From positions 17,497-81,496 of the IMG/VR virus record IMGVR_UViG_3300046791_000454: a stretch of 64,000 nucleotides of DNA; one strand, given 5' to 3'. The position numbers and the translations under genes are program-made. This DNA comes from a virus. Position 1 is the stretch's first letter. Each line of letters opens with the position of its first letter. The notes under the pieces are model-generated. The model did not search any database. It saw nothing but the letters and a program-made list of their open reading frames with translations, and was not told where the DNA came from. Of this stretch, positions 1 to 7,145 are shown one piece after another.

Positions 1-459
1 GTCGGCTCACGCACGCGCTTCAAGCGGCCTGATGCGGGCACGAAGTGGTGGGCTGCGGCGCGCTCCGCTGGCTTGGAAGAGAAGCTGGCCCGCTTCCCCG
101 GCGTGGCCGTCTACGGCGAGTCGCACGGCTACACCGGCGGATTCCCGTACGGGCAGCCGCCAGGCAAGCCCGCGGTGCGCCTGTTCGACGCGCTTGACAG
201 CAAGACGCGGCGCTACTTCCACGACGCGGACTTTCAAGCGTTCGCCGAGGAGATCGGCGTCGATACGGCGCCGGTGCTCTATCGGGGTTCGTGGTCCGAG
301 GACCTGCGTTCGCACGCCGAAGGGCGGAGCACCCTGGATGCGAGCCACGTGCGCGAAGGGTTCGTGGTTCGCCCGGTCGTCGAGCGGCACGACCATCGCG
401 TCGGGCGTGTCATTCTCAAGATGGTGGGAGAAGGTTATTTGCTCCGCAAGGGCGCGTGA
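1..459 (+). CDS. ATP-dependent RNA ligase, C-terminal part (partial at window edge)
   Basis: The frame is open from the first base with no start codon, so the N-terminal nucleotidyl-transfer region with the catalytic lysine lies outside the window. The 152 residues seen include EGFVVRP at about residues 119-125, which resembles nucleotidyltransferase motif IV of RNA ligases. ILKMVGEGYL at about 138-147 resembles motif V. Enzymes of this family reseal nicked RNA, often tRNA cut by host defence nucleases. The stop is followed one base later by the next start, so the two are probably co-transcribed. The assignment rests on the C-terminal motifs only; a DNA ligase of the same superfamily is the alternative. 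Confidence 0.6.
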   Translation, partial: VGSRTRFKRPDAGTKWWAAARSAGLEEKLARFPGVAVYGESHGYTGGFPYGQPPGKPAVRLFDALDSKTRRYFHDADFQAFAEEIGVDTAPVLYRGSWSEDLRSHAEGRSTLDASHVREGFVVRPVVERHDHRVGRVILKMVGEGYLLRKGA

Positions 460-460
460 C

Positions 461-715
461 ATGAACGCAGACTCGGACCTAGGCCGCATCCTCGCCCTGG
501 CCCTCCAGCGGGCCGAGGAGCGCCTCGCCGCCGACCGCGACGTCGAGGTCGCCGCTCGGTTGCTTGAGGCCTACGCGGCTGTCCTGGCGGCGCAGCGGGC
601 AGAAGGCGAAGCGCCATCCGCCTACCGCCAGGAGCTCACGTACGCGTGCGAGCTCATCCAGGACCTTCGGGCGAGGCTTGCGGCGGCGGGGCCGTGCAAG
701 AGGGAGCCGACGTGA
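461..715 (+). CDS. Small helical hypothetical protein (84 aa)
   Basis: Begins with ATG directly after the ligase stop and ends in a GTGA overlap with the next gene, so translation is probably coupled. The protein is rich in Ala, Leu, Arg and Glu and reads as two or three amphipathic helices. No cysteines cluster and no membrane segment is visible. I do not recognise a family. High third-position GC and the tight spacing support a real gene; its role is unknown. Confidence 0.65.
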   Translation: MNADSDLGRILALALQRAEERLAADRDVEVAARLLEAYAAVLAAQRAEGEAPSAYRQELTYACELIQDLRARLAAAGPCKREPT

Positions 716-1140
716 CGCTCATCGTCCGCACCGCCCGCGTTTCGTTCGGAGGCCCCGACCGCTTCGACGTGACCCGCAAGTCGGGCGGCGAGGCTGGCGC
801 TCCGTTCGCCCCGTCGTGGAAGCTTCTCGGGCCTGCTCTCGAGGCGCGTAAGCATGCCGATCGAATGCGTCGGTTCGGCTGTCACTCGCTGGCGAACGCC
901 TACGAGCGAGGCTCGTGGGAGGAGTACGAACGCAAGTACCTCGACGAGATGCGGGCGAGCTACGCGGCGAACCGAGCGGCCTGGAGCGCGCTTCTCGCGC
1001 GCGAAACGATCGTGATCGTCTGCTACTGCGTCGACGCGGAGCACTGCCACCGGCGGCTCTTGCGGGCCGTCATCCTGCCAAAGCTCGGCGCGGTGGACGG
1101 CGGGGAAGTTTCCGAAACGGCAAAGGAGAGCATGCGATGA
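712..1140 (+). CDS. DUF488-like phage protein
   Basis: A 142-residue protein starting at a GTG that overlaps the previous stop. The segment VIVCYCVDAEHCHRRLL, near residues 101-117, is the Cys-His signature seen in DUF488-type proteins, which are common in phages and have no settled function. The N-terminal half has short beta strands followed by a helical SWEEYERKYLDEM segment. The end overlaps the next ATG (ATGA), so it belongs to the same transcription unit as the ligase. Family placement is fairly good; biochemical role is unknown. Confidence 0.65.
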   Translation: MTLIVRTARVSFGGPDRFDVTRKSGGEAGAPFAPSWKLLGPALEARKHADRMRRFGCHSLANAYERGSWEEYERKYLDEMRASYAANRAAWSALLARETIVIVCYCVDAEHCHRRLLRAVILPKLGAVDGGEVSETAKESMR

Positions 1141-2777
1141 TGGCCACGACGATGATGGATCCGGCAGACGACGAACAATACCAGGCCTACGAGCGCGCGC
1201 TCGTCGACCACTTCTCGCTCGAGATGAACGACGACGCCCCGCTCTTCACGACCGACGTCGAAGACATCTTCGCGGTCTTCCTCGCCGCGCTGCCCGAGGG
1301 GCGCCGCCAGCACTACAACTGCCACGCCTGCCGCCGGTTCCTGAACCGGTACGGTGCACTCGTCCGCATCAACCACAAGGGCCAGAAGCGGACGCCGATC
1401 TGGAATCTTGAGGCGCCGTCGTTCTTCGCCCCCGCGGCTACGGCATGCGCCCACGCCGTCGCGCGCGCGAAGGTGACTGGCATCTTCCTCACGTCCGAAA
1501 CGACCTGGGGCCTCCGAGAGAACGCGACCCCGAAGCCGCCTGGCATCTGGCGGCACTTGCACGTCGTCCCGCCGCGTACGCTCGTCTTCGCCAAGACGCC
1601 GCTCCAGACGGCCGAGCAGCGCGCGGCCGAGCGTCGCGAGGAGCACCACATGCTCTGCCGTGGACTCGCCGAGTTCCCGCTCGAGCACGTTCGGGAGGCG
1701 CACACGCTGCTCACGAGCGGCAACCTCTACCGGTCGGAGAAGTGCATCGGCGTGGCCAAGTGGCTGCTCGACCTGCACACGGCGCGCGAGGCCGCGAAGG
1801 GCGAGGCGCGCGACAACGTGGTCTGGCTCGCGGTCGCGACGGCGCCGGCCGGCTTCTGCCACATCCGGACCGGCATGATCGGGACGCTGCTCGAAGACAT
1901 CCAGCTCGGGCTCGCGTTTGCCGACATCAAGGCGAAGTTCGACGCGAAGATGCACCCGCTCCAGTATCAGCGCCCGCAGGCGGCGCCGAGCGCGGGCCAG
2001 ATCGCCCAGGCGGAGAAGGTCGTTGCGGCTCTCGCCTCTGCCGGCTCGCTTGCGCGTCGCTTCGCGCGGCTCGAAGACCTCGAGACCATCTGGACGCCGA
2101 AGATGGTAGAGCCGTCAGCGCCGAAGGGTGGCGTCTTCGGGCACCTCAAGCCGAAGGGGGAGTTGCCGCGCGGCGGCAACGTCGAGCAGCCGGCGGTGAC
2201 GATGACGTGGGAGAAGTTCGCGCGGACCGTCCTGCCCGATGCCGAGACCATCGAGCTCCACGTGACGCCGACCCCGCGCCCGTACGCGGCCCTCGTGACT
2301 GCGGCGAATGCCGACGCCCCGCCGATCATCCAATGGGACCGCCTTGAGAAGCGGAACCCCGTGACATGGTACCTCTACGCCGGCGGCTCGACGCCTGGGG
2401 GGTGGGGCCTTGAGGTCGGATGGTGCCGCGTCACGGCAATCACCCTTCAGCCGTCGATGTGGAGTGGTGCGCCGCCGTCCACGCATCAAGGCGCTTCGCT
2501 CTTCATGATCCTCGAAGGCGCGAAGGATACGCGCAAGGCAAGCGTGGTTGTCGAACGCGGCGGAGGTTTCTTCCCGGAGCACCTGCGCAGCGAATATCAT
2601 CCGGTGCGCGCGACGATGGAGGCGTTCGCGCACGCAGCGGAGATCGCCGGCTGGAACGAGGCGACCGCGTGCGGCCTCAAGGTCGAGAAGGGCGCTCCCG
2701 GCGCGTGGAACTATGTCGTGCGCGTCACGTCGAAAGACGGGACTCGGCTCGCGTACAACCTCGACCGCTGGGACTGA
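1137..2777 (+). CDS. Large conserved-looking phage protein of unknown function (546 aa)
   Basis: The ATG at 1137 is chosen because AAGGAG lies about ten bases upstream and the start overlaps the previous stop. The protein is soluble. A CHACRRFLNRYG segment near residue 65 forms a CxxC pair, and many Trp and His residues are scattered through the N-terminal half (WGLRE, IWRHLHV). The middle is helical and rich in Ala and Arg. The C-terminal third is beta-rich with WYLYAGG and GWGLEVGW segments. I recognise no catalytic motif. It is the last gene of the leftmost plus-strand unit, with the RNA ligase and DUF488-like genes. Role in nucleic-acid metabolism is only a guess from context. Confidence 0.7.
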   Translation: MMATTMMDPADDEQYQAYERALVDHFSLEMNDDAPLFTTDVEDIFAVFLAALPEGRRQHYNCHACRRFLNRYGALVRINHKGQKRTPIWNLEAPSFFAPAATACAHAVARAKVTGIFLTSETTWGLRENATPKPPGIWRHLHVVPPRTLVFAKTPLQTAEQRAAERREEHHMLCRGLAEFPLEHVREAHTLLTSGNLYRSEKCIGVAKWLLDLHTAREAAKGEARDNVVWLAVATAPAGFCHIRTGMIGTLLEDIQLGLAFADIKAKFDAKMHPLQYQRPQAAPSAGQIAQAEKVVAALASAGSLARRFARLEDLETIWTPKMVEPSAPKGGVFGHLKPKGELPRGGNVEQPAVTMTWEKFARTVLPDAETIELHVTPTPRPYAALVTAANADAPPIIQWDRLEKRNPVTWYLYAGGSTPGGWGLEVGWCRVTAITLQPSMWSGAPPSTHQGASLFMILEGAKDTRKASVVVERGGGFFPEHLRSEYHPVRATMEAFAHAAEIAGWNEATACGLKVEKGAPGAWNYVVRVTSKDGTRLAYNLDRWD

Positions 2778-2909
2778 AGACGAACTGACAAGAACGGCAG
2801 CAGTTGGGCCGGCCCACTACGGGCAGCGCGAGCCTCGGCGGAAGAGAGGCGACCTGTTGCCCCACGCCCGTGTTAGGCGCCGGGGGGAAGGGCCCCAGCG
2901 GCGCAGGAC

Positions 2910-3743
2910 TCAGACAGTGGCGAGACCGTCGCGCCGGCCTTCAGCGCCCCCGTTCGTCGGCTTGATGTTCTTGCCGCCCGCAACCTCGTTCAGCGTGCGG
3001 AGCAGGTCGAGCCGCAGGAACTGCAAGTGCAGGTTGCCGTTCCGGAAGCACTTGAATCGGAAGTAGCGCGTCTCTCCGCGGCCCTTGTCGCCGCTGGCCT
3101 TGATCGCGTCGGAAAGCTCGCCATGATAGCTCTTGGCCACCGTGCCGCGACCGTCGAGCATGCTGAACACGTTGTCGAGCGCCACAAACTCAGCCTCGCG
3201 CCCGTAGCGGACGTGGTAGCCGGGCGACCACGCGCGCTCGACGCGGTGCTCCAGCACGACCTTCGGCCCGATCTCGGTTCGGCTGTTGGTCTTGTACGTG
3301 TCGCGCCATGGGCGCAGGAAGCCGAAGACTTCACGCACGGCCTCGGCCATCATGACCGGCGCCGCCTCGAGGTAGAACTCCGCGAAGTCCGCCACGTTCT
3401 CGACCGTGAGCGGCGGCAGGTCTCCGCGCTCCAGCCGCTCGTCCAGTTCCTTCGCGCGCTTGACGGACAGCATGCGGCGAATTTCGAGGCGCTCGGCAAC
3501 CGCGCCCCACGCGTTACGGGCCATGCGCTCGACGGCCGCATCGGCGTCCCAGTCGCAACCGGTCCGGTGCCTGCTCGCCTCGACGGAGATGTGCCCTCGG
3601 CGCGAGCTGTCGCCGTAGAGCGCGCCGAGACGCTCCTCGACGGCGAGGACGATGGCGAACGCGCGGCGGACGTCGCGCTCTGCTTCCTGGAAGGCCGCCA
3701 CAAGCTCGTGGACGGCGGCGTGACGGGCGAGGTCGGTGCTCAC
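2910..3743 (-). CDS. DUF4942 domain protein
   Basis: 277 residues. The GTG at 3743 is chosen because it overlaps the stop of the upstream gene (GTGA); a longer N-terminus would run far into that gene. The C-terminal segment around YFRFKCFRNGNLHLQFLR and LDLLRTLNEVAGG is typical of DUF4942, a domain found alone or behind N6-adenine methylase domains in phages and mobile elements. No methylase motif is present here, so this is the stand-alone form. It is the last gene of a short minus-strand unit converging on the left plus-strand block. Function is unknown. Confidence 0.6.
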   Translation of the reverse strand: MSTDLARHAAVHELVAAFQEAERDVRRAFAIVLAVEERLGALYGDSSRRGHISVEASRHRTGCDWDADAAVERMARNAWGAVAERLEIRRMLSVKRAKELDERLERGDLPPLTVENVADFAEFYLEAAPVMMAEAVREVFGFLRPWRDTYKTNSRTEIGPKVVLEHRVERAWSPGYHVRYGREAEFVALDNVFSMLDGRGTVAKSYHGELSDAIKASGDKGRGETRYFRFKCFRNGNLHLQFLRLDLLRTLNEVAGGKNIKPTNGGAEGRRDGLATV

Positions 3744-3949
3744 GAGTGCACCCGCTCCGCTTCCTCGGCCAACGCGGCCGCTTGGCGCAGAATCGACGCC
3801 ACCTCGCGCCACGCGTTGTATCGACGAGGCATGTCGCTATCCAAGTCCGCCTGGACCTCGACGGACGCGAGCGCGGTGTCAATGAGCAGTTGCGGGCCCA
3901 CCTCGGTCGCCAGGTTCAGGAACGCGGTCAGCTTCTCGTCGGGCAGCAT
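3740..3949 (-). CDS. Small hypothetical protein (69 aa)
   Basis: Starts at ATG with GGAGG six bases upstream and ends in a GTGA overlap with the DUF4942 gene. The product is acidic and mostly helical (LTAFLNLATEVGPQLLI, then EVASILRQAAALAEEAERV). No known motif. The good ribosome binding site and the overlap make it a credible gene; it is probably translated together with its downstream neighbour. Confidence 0.6.
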   Translation of the reverse strand: MLPDEKLTAFLNLATEVGPQLLIDTALASVEVQADLDSDMPRRYNAWREVASILRQAAALAEEAERVHS

Positions 3950-3971
3950 GGGGAACCTCCAACGCCCAAAG

Positions 3972-3996
3972 CCCCGGCCCCTTTCGGGGTGCGGGG
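3972..3996 (-). terminator. GC-rich hairpin between minus-strand genes
   Basis: Four C, two G, four C, a TTTC loop, four G, a three-base spacer and four G form an interrupted stem of up to eight G-C pairs. On the minus strand it is followed by CTTT. It sits between the Cys-rich gene at 4016 and the 69-residue gene at 3949. The U tract is short, so it could be a weak terminator or only a processing hairpin. Confidence 0.4.
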
Positions 3997-4015
3997 CCGA
4001 GCGATCCGGCTGCGT

Positions 4016-4546
4016 TCAGGCAATCGCCTTGCGGACCGTGGCGAGCGCCTTGGCACGGCCCTTCGCCCCGGCGTTCTTCGCGGACCACTCGGCCCAACCG
4101 AGGAGCGTCTCACCCTTCTGCGCCATGAAGGCGTTCGGGTGGGGCTGCGTGGCAAGCTTTGCGCGCGCCGTCTCGTCGGCAAGAAGCGCGGCGAGGTCGG
4201 CGAGCTTCGCGGACGCGCGGGCCATGGTGGCCACCTTGCGGCGCTTGGCGAGGTCGCGGTCCACGCGGGCGACGAGGGCGGCGTCGACCTTGCGGATGCA
4301 GTCGGAGCCGACGTGGAAGCGCTTGCCGTCCGCGCTCTCGACGTTGCAGAGGACGATGATGGCCATGCCGCAGTATTCGCAGGTGCCGCCGGGCTGCGTG
4401 ACGACGCAGAGGCCGCCGGGAAGGCGCTCCGTCACGACCATGCCGTACTCGCGGTCCTGCTGACCGAGGCCGATGTAGCGGAAGGGGGCCTTGCCGAGGC
4501 CGGCGAGTTCGAAGGGGTGGACTGCGGAGGGGGTCGTCGTGTTCAT
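4016..4546 (-). CDS. Cys-rich putative zinc-binding phage protein (176 aa)
   Basis: The centre carries CEYCG near residue 55, a further Cys in VLCNVES, and HVGSDC near residue 80. This pattern of Cys and His residues would suit one zinc site. The C-terminal half is a basic, Ala- and Lys-rich helical region with repeated KLADLAALL-type segments. The N-terminus mentions no signal peptide. It is the first gene of the short minus-strand unit and is divergent from the XRE regulator, with a palindrome in the gap. Exact function is unknown; a nucleic-acid-binding role is an inference from zinc plus basic helix. Confidence 0.6.
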   Translation of the reverse strand: MNTTTPSAVHPFELAGLGKAPFRYIGLGQQDREYGMVVTERLPGGLCVVTQPGGTCEYCGMAIIVLCNVESADGKRFHVGSDCIRKVDAALVARVDRDLAKRRKVATMARASAKLADLAALLADETARAKLATQPHPNAFMAQKGETLLGWAEWSAKNAGAKGRAKALATVRKAIA

Positions 4547-4567
4547 GCCTTCCCTCTAGCGAGGACC

Positions 4568-4593
4568 ATGCCACGATATGACGCACGTGGCAT
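4568..4593. promoter_or_regulatory. Perfect inverted repeat in divergent promoter gap, candidate operator
   Basis: ATGCCACG, ten bases, then CGTGGCAT: an 8-bp perfect dyad within the 79-bp gap between two divergent genes. One of those genes encodes an XRE repressor-like protein. Position and symmetry suit an operator read by that protein. No clear sigma-70 boxes were found around it. Confidence 0.5.
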
Positions 4594-4625
4594 CGCGGCG
4601 CGCCCCATGCTACGGAGCGGAACCC

Positions 4626-4832
4626 ATGACCAAGAGCCGCCCGCCGCCCATTCCCGACCAGATTCGCACCGCACGCACCGCTGCGCACCTTTCCCAGGCT
4701 CAGCTTGCAGAAAGCACGGGCCTTCAGCAGTCGGCCATTGCCCGCTATGAGACCGGCGAACGCGATCCGAACCTGCGAACGCTCCGGATTCTGGCCGGAG
4801 CACTGAACACGGTGTGGCTCGTTTACCCGTAG
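4626..4832 (+). CDS. XRE-family helix-turn-helix transcriptional regulator
   Basis: 68 residues from the ATG at 4626, chosen because GGAG lies eight bases upstream; an upstream ATG at 4578 would put the candidate operator inside the gene. The sequence is a single Cro/C1-type HTH: IRTARTAAHLSQAQLAES forms helices 1-2 and LQQSAIARYETGERDPN contains the recognition helix, about residues 10-60. There is no cleavage or dimerisation domain, so it is Cro-sized. It faces a minus-strand gene across a palindrome and probably regulates both directions. It may control early versus late or lysogenic states, but no integrase is visible here. Confidence 0.8.
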   Translation: MTKSRPPPIPDQIRTARTAAHLSQAQLAESTGLQQSAIARYETGERDPNLRTLRILAGALNTVWLVYP

Positions 4833-4864
4833 ATTTCGCGCGCTACGCATCCAAGTCATAGCCC

Positions 4865-4880
4865 ATGACGCCGGTGTCAT
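4865..4880. promoter_or_regulatory. Near-palindrome ATGACGCCGGTGTCAT, copy 1
   Basis: Five-base arms ATGAC and GTCAT flank a CCGG centre, with one mismatched pair. A related 16-mer lies 81 bp downstream in the same non-coding gap behind the XRE gene. The pair suggests a second regulator-binding site, but no cognate protein is identified. Confidence 0.35.
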
Positions 4881-4945
4881 CGTGGCCCATGCGTCGGTAA
4901 ACATAGACTAATATGCGCTTTCTGAGGCACGCTGTATCAACTCCG

Positions 4946-4961
4946 ATGCCGCCGGTGTCAT
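4946..4961. promoter_or_regulatory. Near-palindrome ATGCCGCCGGTGTCAT, copy 2
   Basis: Shares 15 of 16 bases with the site at 4865. Both lie in the 233-bp gap at 4833-5065, which holds no convincing gene. A TAATAT at 4909-4914 is the only AT-rich hexamer between them, and it has no good partner box at standard spacing. Confidence 0.35.
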
Positions 4962-5010
4962 ACTGAACGGTCCTCCACACGGCGGCGGCGGGGCCTCTAA
5001 TGCCGGTAAT

Positions 5011-5038
5011 CAGCCAATGTCTCCAGCGGCATTGGCTG
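5011..5038. promoter_or_regulatory. Perfect 9-bp inverted repeat just upstream of a small gene
   Basis: CAGCCAATG, ten bases, CATTGGCTG. It ends about 28 bases before the start at 5066. It has the same arm-N10-arm build as the 4568-4593 repeat and both contain GCCA/TGGC half-sites, at slightly different spacing. It could be a protein operator or a hairpin in the leader RNA. Confidence 0.45.
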
Positions 5039-5065
5039 GCACACCCCGTGCAATGCCTCTCTGAC

Positions 5066-5236
5066 ATGAAGACGCTGACGAAGCAGATGAGCCTGGTGGG
5101 GATGACGGTTCGCTCGACGACCTGCGACATCGCTGGCACCATCGAGTACGTGACCAAGGACGGCTGGGCCGGCATCCGGGACGCCTCGGGCCGCCTGGAC
5201 GAGGAGAAGCTCAGCCGACTGGAGCAGGTGACCTGA
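5066..5236 (+). CDS. Small hypothetical protein (56 aa)
   Basis: The ATG at 5066 is preferred over one at 5000 because the longer form would be rich in Trp, His and Cys and would place the inverted repeat at 5011-5038 inside the gene. No strong ribosome binding site is visible. The product reads as a small beta-rich domain (VGMTVRSTTCDIAGTIEYV, then DGWAGIRDASGRLDEEKL), resembling short phage proteins with an SH3-like look. A terminator hairpin follows within ten bases, so it may be transcribed alone from the regulated gap upstream. Function is unknown. Confidence 0.5.
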   Translation: MKTLTKQMSLVGMTVRSTTCDIAGTIEYVTKDGWAGIRDASGRLDEEKLSRLEQVT

Positions 5237-5244
5237 GGGCCCCC

Positions 5245-5276
5245 GGCCCGGTTCCCGAAAAGGGGGCCGGGCCTTT
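5245..5276 (+). terminator. Rho-independent terminator
   Basis: GGCCCGGTTCCC, loop GAAAA, then GGGGGCCGGGCC form a 12-bp stem with two G-T pairs, followed by TTT. It begins nine bases after the stop of the 56-residue gene on the plus strand and would separate it from the next gene cluster. Confidence 0.65.
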
Positions 5277-5293
5277 CGAGTCAGGAGACCAAG

Positions 5294-5485
5294 ATGACCT
5301 TACCGAAGCTCCACCACCTCTTCCGCCGCCCCGAGCAGTGCCTCCCGGCTAACAGCAATTCGGTGCCGGCGTTCTGCTCGGTCGAGTCGATCCCCGGCTG
5401 GCTCTACACCCAGGCGGCTGCCCGCGTCAGCGCGCGCCGCGCCCGCTTCTCGTCCGTGGCCTTCAACGCGAAGGTGTCATCGTGA
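5294..5485 (+). CDS. Small hypothetical protein (63 aa)
   Basis: Starts at ATG with AGGAGA about ten bases upstream. It ends in a GTGA overlap with the following gene. The product is basic and contains two Cys residues and a Trp (PGWLYTQAAARVSARRARF). No family is recognised. It opens a chain of six overlapping small plus-strand genes that ends at 6784. Confidence 0.55.
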   Translation: MTLPKLHHLFRRPEQCLPANSNSVPAFCSVESIPGWLYTQAAARVSARRARFSSVAFNAKVSS

Positions 5486-5628
5486 GCCGCGCGGCCCGCA
5501 TCGCCGTGGTCGTGCTGATTGAGGCCGAGCTTGCGGCGGCAGACGACATGCCGGAAGAAGACTACGCCGCGGCACGGGCGTTGCTAAAGGAATTGGAAGA
5601 GACGAGCGAGACGGAGGAAGAGCGGTGA
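5482..5628 (+). CDS. Small acidic hypothetical protein (48 aa)
   Basis: Starts at a GTG that overlaps the previous stop and ends where the next GTG begins, so it is flanked by coupling overlaps on both sides. The sequence starts MSRAARIAVVVLIEAELAAA and ends in a strongly acidic tail of Glu and Thr. It is a short helix-rich protein with no known motif. The overlaps are the main evidence that it is translated. Confidence 0.5.
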   Translation: MSRAARIAVVVLIEAELAAADDMPEEDYAAARALLKELEETSETEEER

Positions 5629-5807
5629 ACCCCGACACAATGCTACGGATGACCGATGACGGCGACACGTTCGAGTGCACGTGGGCGAGCTTCGCGGAAG
5701 CGAACGCGGATACGCCGAGCGTGGTTGCCGAGGTTGCAGCGCTGGCAGTCGGTGAGCGCGTGACGCTGGCCGGAGGCGGACTTGTGGAAGTGGAGCGCGT
5801 GTCGTGA
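5625..5807 (+). CDS. Small hypothetical protein (60 aa)
   Basis: GTG start overlapping the stop of the previous gene, and an end overlapping the next start by four bases. The sequence looks like a small beta-barrel-type fold: an acidic N-terminal half (DDGDTFECTWASFAEAN), then VGERVTLAGGGLVEVERV. No family recognised. Translational coupling with its neighbours is likely. Confidence 0.55.
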   Translation: MNPDTMLRMTDDGDTFECTWASFAEANADTPSVVAEVAALAVGERVTLAGGGLVEVERVS

Positions 5808-6256
5808 GCTACTGGAACGGTTTTAAGAACGCGCGTGTGAAGACGCCGGTCGCGACCTGGACTCGCTGGGACGTCTCTTGGTCCCCCTGGGGCCGCAACC
5901 CCGTCCGAGGCACGAACTACGTCCAGCTTGAGACGCTAGACGCGGTTGTCATCGGCCTCTACGACGTGAACGCGGATGGCGTACGCGTCGGGCGTCGACC
6001 TCGGCAGGTCGAGGTCTACGCCAAGACCAAGCGGAGTCCGAAGTGGCTCGGCTATGACACCAGCGCGCGACTCGCGGCGCTTTTCTACAACGTGCTTGCG
6101 CGTGAGGCAGGCTCGGACGACTACGGGCGGGTCGTCCGCTGGGGCGTCGGCATTGCCCCGAAGCACTACGACGACAGCAAGGCCATTCTCGCCTTCATCG
6201 CCAAGTTGGACGCCGCCGAGCGAGCGGCCAAGGAGCAGACCCGTGAAGCCGCTTAG
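5804..6256 (+). CDS. Hypothetical phage protein (150 aa)
   Basis: GTG start in a four-base overlap with the previous gene. The N-terminal third has six Trp residues (including WTRWDVSWSPWG), the middle is beta-rich around VVIGLYDVNADGVRVG, and the C-terminus is a charged helix (FIAKLDAAERAAKEQTREAA). No known domain is recognised. Its last 14 bases overlap the next gene. It is the largest member of this small-gene chain. Confidence 0.6.
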   Translation: MSYWNGFKNARVKTPVATWTRWDVSWSPWGRNPVRGTNYVQLETLDAVVIGLYDVNADGVRVGRRPRQVEVYAKTKRSPKWLGYDTSARLAALFYNVLAREAGSDDYGRVVRWGVGIAPKHYDDSKAILAFIAKLDAAERAAKEQTREAA

Positions 6257-6443
6257 CATCGAGTACACCTTCCACGGCGGCCCCAACGAGGACGTGCTCG
6301 TGGACCGCAAGCGGTGCCGCTCGGACGCCGCTGCCCGCCAGCACGCCGCGAAGCTGGCCGACCGCCTTGGCGGCTACATCTGCGTCAGTCGCAACGGGCG
6401 CCGCATCGTGAGCGTGAACGAGAACTGGAGCGAGCCGTCATGA
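6243..6443 (+). CDS. Small hypothetical protein (66 aa)
   Basis: GTG start inside the end of the previous gene, stop overlapping the next ATG (ATGA). The protein has a short beta N-terminus (LSIEYTFHGGPNEDVLV), a basic helix (AAARQHAAKLADRLGG) and a beta C-terminus (ICVSRNGRRIVSV). This order is common in small phage proteins of unknown role. No catalytic motif is visible. Confidence 0.55.
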   Translation: MKPLSIEYTFHGGPNEDVLVDRKRCRSDAAARQHAAKLADRLGGYICVSRNGRRIVSVNENWSEPS

Positions 6444-6784
6444 CCAAGACCAACCGAATCCCCGCCCGCCTCGACGCGGACCGCGCCGCGACGCCGAGGG
6501 CGCGCCTCATCCAGCGCCAACAGGTCCGCGACGGAGACACCATCTCGGCGACGAACGCGACGCACTACGAGGCGGAGGACGGGAGCCGGGTAGCGCTGGC
6601 GGATGCTCTCGAGGCGGCCCGCTCAAGGCTCGCCTACGCCGACGACGCCTGGCCTGGGTCTCCGAGGGAGGTGCGCGCGGCACAGGCAGACGTGGACCGG
6701 CTGGAGGCCGAAGTGGAGGCGTTGCGCAAAGCGGCGCTGCCCGAGCCCCGCGACGGCGTGGACGACGAGCCCGGAGACGTCTGA
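6440..6784 (+). CDS. Hypothetical protein with C-terminal coiled coil (114 aa)
   Basis: Starts at the ATG at 6440 overlapping the previous stop. The first 45 residues are basic and beta-rich; residues 50-105 form a charged helix (EAARSRLAYA, then AAQADVDRLEAEVEALRKAA) that should make a coiled coil. The C-terminus is acidic. It is the last gene of the plus-strand chain and converges on the virion block, with a hairpin 20 bases past the stop. Function unknown. Confidence 0.6.
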   Translation: MTKTNRIPARLDADRAATPRARLIQRQQVRDGDTISATNATHYEAEDGSRVALADALEAARSRLAYADDAWPGSPREVRAAQADVDRLEAEVEALRKAALPEPRDGVDDEPGDV

Positions 6785-6804
6785 GCCAAGGCGCGAAAAG
6801 AGAA

Positions 6805-6834
6805 GAGCCCGTCTCCGGGCGTGGAGACGGGCTC
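6805..6834 (-). terminator. Strong terminator at the end of the virion operon
   Basis: GAGCCCGTCTCC, a six-base loop and GGAGACGGGCTC form a perfect 12-bp stem. On the minus strand it is followed by TTCTCTTTTC. It lies 23 bases beyond the last minus-strand gene and in the gap between convergent blocks. The plus-strand side has no U tract, so it mainly stops leftward transcription. Confidence 0.75.
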
Positions 6835-6856
6835 GAAGGTGAGACGGCGGGCGCGG

Positions 6857-7144
6857 CTAGAACGACGTTGCAGTCACCTGAAACGTGGCCTCGTCGACGG
6901 CAACAACGGTGCCCGACGCGACCCACTTGACGCGCCACGTTCCCGCCGCACTCGGTGTGAGGTCGTAGTGGTACGCACCGGTGCTGTCCTTGACCATGGC
7001 GCTGGACCCGTAGGCCCACGTCGAGACGATCCCGTTGGGCGCCTTGGCTTGGAGCTCGACCGTCGTCGGGTCCGCTACGCCAACCGAGTCCGCGAACGTG
7101 CACGAGGAGCGGACACGCGATCCGAGCTTGACGCTTAGGGACAT
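6857..7144 (-). CDS. Small beta-sandwich virion protein, Ig-like (95 aa)
   Basis: The protein is almost all short beta strands and turns: SLSVKLGSRVRSSCTF, VELQAKAPNG, YHYDLTPSAAGTWRVKWV. The YHYDLTPSAAGTWRVKWV segment matches the style of Ig-like or carboxypeptidase-regulatory folds found in phage tail and capsid accessory proteins. It is the last gene of the leftward virion unit, one base beyond the repeat protein. A fibre-tip or adhesion accessory role is inferred. Confidence 0.55.
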   Translation of the reverse strand: MSLSVKLGSRVRSSCTFADSVGVADPTTVELQAKAPNGIVSTWAYGSSAMVKDSTGAYHYDLTPSAAGTWRVKWVASGTVVAVDEATFQVTATSF

Positions 7145-7145
7145 A

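Noticed and set aside
2778-2909. 132-base gap between convergent units, checked for a terminator
   Set aside because: Several short GC inverted matches exist, but none gives a long stem with a U tract.
3027-4463. Plus-strand open frame opposite DUF4942 and the Cys-rich gene
   Set aside because: Composition typical of an antisense shadow and it would cover a hairpin and three minus-strand genes with good starts.
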